DNA from: Virgibacillus sp. SK37
Lineage (GTDB): Bacteria; Bacillota; Bacilli; Bacillales; Amphibacillaceae
NCBI RefSeq assembly: GCF_000725285.1
Contig: NZ_CP007161.1
Coordinates: forward strand, 3,634,213 to 3,698,212
Direction: 5' to 3'
DNA length: 64,000 bases
Translations under genes and position numbers: made by a program
The notes under the pieces: model-generated
What the model was told of the DNA's origin: nothing
Database searches by the model: none
Seen by the model: only the letters and a program-made list of their open reading frames with translations
Shown: in pieces, positions 60,698-64,000 of the stretch
Layout of the letters: every line of letters begins with the position of its first letter
Position numbering within the stretch: position 1 is the stretch's first letter

Positions 60698-61531
60698 TCA
60701 TTCACTGTCATTATTTGTTTTTTTATCCGCCAACAGCGCTTTGATTTCCCGCAGCTCTTGTTTAATTTCAGCGTTTTCATTATATAAACGATCCATCTGT
60801 CCGCCTCTGTTGTCCTCCTCCTCTTGACCCAGGTAACTTAAGATCACAGCAACAATCAAGTTCAAAATAACCAATGCACCAATAATGATAAACGAAACAA
60901 AATAGACCCATGCCCACGGTACCTCGCTCATAACCGGCCGAGCAACCTGACTTGCCCACGATTCAAAAGTAACTACCTGCAATAAGGTAAACAGTGACGT
61001 ATGGAAGCTGCCAAAAAACTCTCCAGGTAGCACATCCCTAAAATAAGTCGTTCCAATAATCGCATAAATAGAGAAAATCAGCATGGACAGCCCGAGTATC
61101 CCAGTCAGTGCAGGGATAGATTTCATAAGGGAATCAACAATCTTTCGTAACGCAGGGATGGCGGGAATCATCCGGAGTAATCTTAGCACCCGCAGTAATC
61201 GCATCACACTAACAAATGGAGTAGTATAAAACACTAGACTCCCTGCTACAATGACAAAGTCAAAAATATTCCATTTCTTTGAGAAGTAGCCCTTCACACC
61301 AAGCCCAATCATTTTAAGCAAAAGCTCCACGACAAAGACCCAGATAATAATCCGATCCACTGCTTGCAAAAAAGTATTTCCAATAAAATAAGTCTCTGCG
61401 GTAATGACGATCCCGTTTAAAACAATAATCGCAATAACAGCAGATTGAAAATTTTTACGCTGTACCAATTTTTTTATAGTAGCTCTAAAATCACTTTTCT
61501 TCATGTTCGAATCTTCTTCTATATCATTCAA
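60698..61531 (-). CDS. bacterial voltage-gated sodium channel (NaChBac type)
   Basis: 277 residues. Six-helix channel subunit: S4 voltage sensor VMRLLRVLRLLRMIP (arginines every third residue), pore helix TLLQVVTFESWAS with the Glu of the selectivity filter, S6 FIIIGALVILNLIVAVIL and a C-terminal coiled coil. Tetramers carry Na+ and help pH/Na+ homeostasis and motility in alkaliphilic and marine bacilli. The filter reads TFESWAS where NaChBac has TLESWAS. TTG start (61531) or ATG 61504. Confidence 0.92.
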   Translation of the reverse strand: MNDIEEDSNMKKSDFRATIKKLVQRKNFQSAVIAIIVLNGIVITAETYFIGNTFLQAVDRIIIWVFVVELLLKMIGLGVKGYFSKKWNIFDFVIVAGSLVFYTTPFVSVMRLLRVLRLLRMIPAIPALRKIVDSLMKSIPALTGILGLSMLIFSIYAIIGTTYFRDVLPGEFFGSFHTSLFTLLQVVTFESWASQVARPVMSEVPWAWVYFVSFIIIGALVILNLIVAVILSYLGQEEEDNRGGQMDRLYNENAEIKQELREIKALLADKKTNNDSE

Positions 61532-61679
61532 CTCATTTTACCTCATTTCAGTTTGTTCGACTTTCATAATAGATTCTCTTCGCTTCTTTTCTATTTTATT
61601 ATGGTTTTATAATTTAAGGCAATTAATAACGAAACATATGATAATATGGTAATTATTAGTAGATGGAAGAGGTGAAATT

Positions 61680-61937
61680 ATGAAGACAGGATTAAAAGCT
61701 AGTTCACCAAAGAAATATGCATCAGTAGAAAAAAATTATTGGTCACTTGCCGGATTATTGTTAGGAATATTTTCTTTCTTCTTAGTATGGGTAACCCCAT
61801 TCATTCCCATGTTCGGTCTTATTACTTCAATAGTTGGAATTACCTTTTCCCGGCGAAAGCAATCTGGACTTGCCACAGGAATTATTGGTTTAGTTTTGAG
61901 TATAACTGTTTTGTCTTATATCAGTGGATCAGTATAA
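61680..61937 (+). CDS. small DUF4190-type membrane protein
   Basis: 85 residues, two hydrophobic helices (LLGIFSFFLVWVTPFIPMFGLI; GIIGLVLSITVL) with RRKQSG between, the pattern of DUF4190. GAGGTG upstream. Function unknown. Confidence 0.68.
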   Translation: MKTGLKASSPKKYASVEKNYWSLAGLLLGIFSFFLVWVTPFIPMFGLITSIVGITFSRRKQSGLATGIIGLVLSITVLSYISGSV

Positions 61938-62030
61938 GCTACTTTCAAGCACTTATTCTTAATCATTTAAGCTGGACGGACACCTCCAACTACTGGAAGC
62001 TGTCCGTCTTTTTAAGCTCACCATAAGAAA

Positions 62031-62567
62031 CTATTCCACCAATATCCCAGCTTTTTTCAAAGCATCACAGGCGGCATCCAGCTTTTCCTGCGTATCTGCC
62101 TCCAATGTATGAAGATGAATTCCATTCGTAAGGCTCGAAAGATAGACTGCATTCGTTTCCTGTATCCTTTCAATAAATCGGTTTGCTTCTGCCCGATTGC
62201 TTACCATGACAGATGCGGTCAGGTCCCCATAAACCGCGTGTTCAACAATGACATCCTTCACCTTAACTCCATGGTCCACAAAAATATTCAATTCTTCCTG
62301 TGTTTGCCCTGGTGTATGTTTGCACACAACAATTCGCTCCAGAAGACCTTGACTCTTTTGCTTGTCCAGCAGTACATACCCTTGACTTGTGGCCATAATT
62401 GGTTCTTTTTTTGCTTTTAATATTGAGACATCCTGCACAATTACCTGTCTGCTGACATTCGTTTTTCTTGCAAATTTACTGCCAGTAATCGGCTCCTCTG
62501 CATCGCGTAACAACTTCATAATTAGATTTTGCCTTTTTATTGATGACATTTTCTGTTCCTCATTCAT
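62031..62567 (-). CDS. niaR: NiaR/YrxA niacin-responsive repressor
   Basis: 178 residues: N-terminal biotin-repressor-like HTH (GSKFARKTNVSRQVIVQDVSIL) and a C-terminal 3H domain with three conserved His (CKHTPGQ; VEHAVYGD; GIHLHTLE). Represses NAD biosynthesis genes when nicotinate is plentiful. Divergent from nadC with a shared operator region. Confidence 0.92.
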   Translation of the reverse strand: MNEEQKMSSIKRQNLIMKLLRDAEEPITGSKFARKTNVSRQVIVQDVSILKAKKEPIMATSQGYVLLDKQKSQGLLERIVVCKHTPGQTQEELNIFVDHGVKVKDVIVEHAVYGDLTASVMVSNRAEANRFIERIQETNAVYLSSLTNGIHLHTLEADTQEKLDAACDALKKAGILVE

Positions 62568-62658
62568 TATGTAGCACCTTCCTGGTTCCGCAATTTCCTT
62601 ATGCCATATATTATAGCAAAAAAACGCTTGCCTTTCGCTAAAAATTGTGTAAATATAG

Positions 62659-62675
62659 ATGACAAGACACCTGTA
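62659..62675. promoter_or_regulatory. candidate NiaR operator
   Basis: GATGACAAGACACCTGTAT upstream of nadC contains the ACACCTGT half-site typical of NiaR operators. Confidence 0.5.
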
Positions 62676-62784
62676 TACTTAATAATATAAAAATGTACTT
62701 TACATTTCAATTAGGAGTAGCAGCAAGAGGAAGACAGGGCTTTAAATGTGAAAAATATCACAATATCCGATAAGGGGTTTAGAA

Positions 62785-63648
62785 ATGAACAAATTAAAAC
62801 TACGAAATTTAGTAGAGCAATTTCTGATTGAGGACATAGGGGACACGGATATAACAAGTGAAACCATTTTCCCTCCAAAACAGCCAGGCCATGGCGTTTT
62901 TATCGCTAAAGATTCAGGGGTAGTGGCAGGTTTGGAGATCATTCAAGAAGCTTATATGCTTCTAAATCCTTCCATTACTGTAGAAGTATTTTTTCAAGAC
63001 GGGGATCAAGTGAGGGGCGGAGATGTACTTGCCGAGGCGCACGGGCCAATTGTTCCGTTACTTGCCGGAGAGCGGGTTATCTTAAATCTTATCCAACGAA
63101 TGAGCGGAATTGCGACTATTACAACAAGAAGCGTCAGCGAATTAAACGATCCATCCATACATATTTGTGACACACGAAAAACTACACCTGGCTTACGGAT
63201 GTTCGATAAATATGCGGTGACATGCGGTGGTGGAAGGAACCATCGCTTCGGCCTGGAGCATGGGATAATGATTAAGGATAATCATATTTCATTTGCCGGC
63301 TCCATAACAAAAGCAGTCCATCAGGTGCGGGAAAAAGTCGGACATATGGTGAAAATTGAAGTGGAAACCGAAACGAAGGAAGAAGTCCTCGAAGCTGTGG
63401 AAGCAGGTGCTGACATTATTATGTTTGATAATCGTTCTCCTGCAGAAGTAATTCAATTCAACAAATATGTACCTGATTCTATTATTACAGAAGCGTCTGG
63501 TGGTATCACACTTGATAATTTGGCAACATATCAACACACAGGGGTAGATTATATTTCTTTGGGATTTCTAACCCACTCTGTAACTGCTTTGGACATTAGC
63601 TTACAAGTAAAACCAGGGCCAAAGAAATCATCAGCAAAGGAGCAATAG
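62785..63648 (+). CDS. nadC: quinolinate phosphoribosyltransferase
   Basis: 287 residues. Motifs: EDIGDTDITSE (N-terminal), NLIQRMSGIATITT, CDTRKTTPGLRMFDKYAV, GGGRNHRFGL, and IMFDNRSPAEV near the C-terminus. Makes nicotinate mononucleotide from quinolinate. The usual partners nadA and nadB are not adjacent in this window. Confidence 0.95.
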   Translation: MNKLKLRNLVEQFLIEDIGDTDITSETIFPPKQPGHGVFIAKDSGVVAGLEIIQEAYMLLNPSITVEVFFQDGDQVRGGDVLAEAHGPIVPLLAGERVILNLIQRMSGIATITTRSVSELNDPSIHICDTRKTTPGLRMFDKYAVTCGGGRNHRFGLEHGIMIKDNHISFAGSITKAVHQVREKVGHMVKIEVETETKEEVLEAVEAGADIIMFDNRSPAEVIQFNKYVPDSIITEASGGITLDNLATYQHTGVDYISLGFLTHSVTALDISLQVKPGPKKSSAKEQ

Positions 63649-63652
63649 ACAG

Positions 63653-64000
63653 ATGATAATGAAGAGGAATAGTGTACTGCTGTCATTATTAATTCTATTT
63701 TTACTAACCGCATGTGGTACGTCAGAATCGGCTAGCTCTGAGCAAACAGAAGAAAAATATGAAAAGAATACAGCCCTTCATACCATCATAATCGGTGGAA
63801 GAACAGGGGGAGCATGGTCTGTTTTTACAGAAGGAATTGCTGAGTCCATTCGCAGAGAGCATGACGGATCCGTTATTACCGTGGAACCAGGCGGAATTGT
63901 AGAAAACCCACCAACTGTTGGAATGAATAAGGTGCCATATGGATTGTCCTATACGATGACAGCCTATGCCGCTTACAAAGGGGAAGAACCATATGACCAA
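63653..64000 (+). CDS. TAXI-family TRAP solute receptor (partial)
   Basis: Runs off the window. Lipoprotein signal with lipobox LLTACG, then IIGGRTGGAWSVFTEGIAESIRRE and EPGGIVENPPTVG, the TAXI-TRAP receptor start. It begins four bases after nadC with GGAG upstream, so it shares nadC transcription. The substrate may be an NAD precursor or unrelated. Confidence 0.75.
   Translation, partial: MIMKRNSVLLSLLILFLLTACGTSESASSEQTEEKYEKNTALHTIIIGGRTGGAWSVFTEGIAESIRREHDGSVITVEPGGIVENPPTVGMNKVPYGLSYTMTAYAAYKGEEPYDQ

Overview
The window comes from the chromosome of a low-GC, spore-forming, halotolerant Bacillaceae bacterium. An Oceanobacillus/Virgibacillus-type host is my inference. It rests on the host-side gene set: a sporulation-associated prkA, a bacterial voltage-gated Na+ channel, a CPA1 Na+/H+ antiporter, FhuBCDG iron uptake, a lysine riboswitch on dapA and NiaR/NadC.

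Bases 1 to about 30,740 are the right part of a large siphovirus-type prophage; its left end lies outside the window. Nearly all its genes are on the minus strand. From right to left they are: early and replication genes (about 28.3 to 20.5 kb) with a replication protein that carries candidate origin iterons and an SSB-like protein; a ClpP-like protease; a two-gene sigma-like factor; an unusual structured non-coding RNA locus with a tRNA-like domain; terminase small and large subunits; portal, MuF, protease/scaffold and capsid; head-tail connectors; tail tube; tail-assembly chaperones joined by a probable +1 frameshift; tape measure; tail hub; and a GLUG-repeat tail adhesin. There are no sheath genes, and the 649-residue tape measure implies a tail near 100 nm. 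At the right edge, on the plus strand, a SprA-sized (544 aa) large serine recombinase sits next to the attachment site.

The prophage is inserted inside prkA. The N-terminal 292 codons of this sporulation-associated AAA+ protein kinase, with a sigma-E-like promoter, end exactly at the prophage edge. The layout matches developmentally excised elements such as skin (sigK) and SPbeta (spsM), so the element may excise in the mother cell to rebuild prkA. This is the leading finding. Other unusual prophage signals are four copies of a structured intercistronic leader that can hide the Shine-Dalgarno, a duplicated 77-bp early regulatory block, and several small genes.

Bases 31,000 to 64,000 are host chromosome: prkA fragment, a 250-bp structured block, TraB-family protein, CBS/ACT protein, TspO, UDG-like protein, NCS1 permease, a Fur-controlled divergent pair (ferredoxin-NADP reductase versus fhuCDBG), an orphan peptide-type permease pair with a lipoprotein, metA, a DAACS symporter, dapA under a lysine riboswitch, an APH-type kinase, a CPA1 antiporter, MFS/CBS/MarR genes, the fruRKA operon, a NaChBac-type channel, and the NiaR/nadC/TAXI-receptor cluster. 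Tandem repeats with 40-bp and 52-bp periods fill several intergenic regions.
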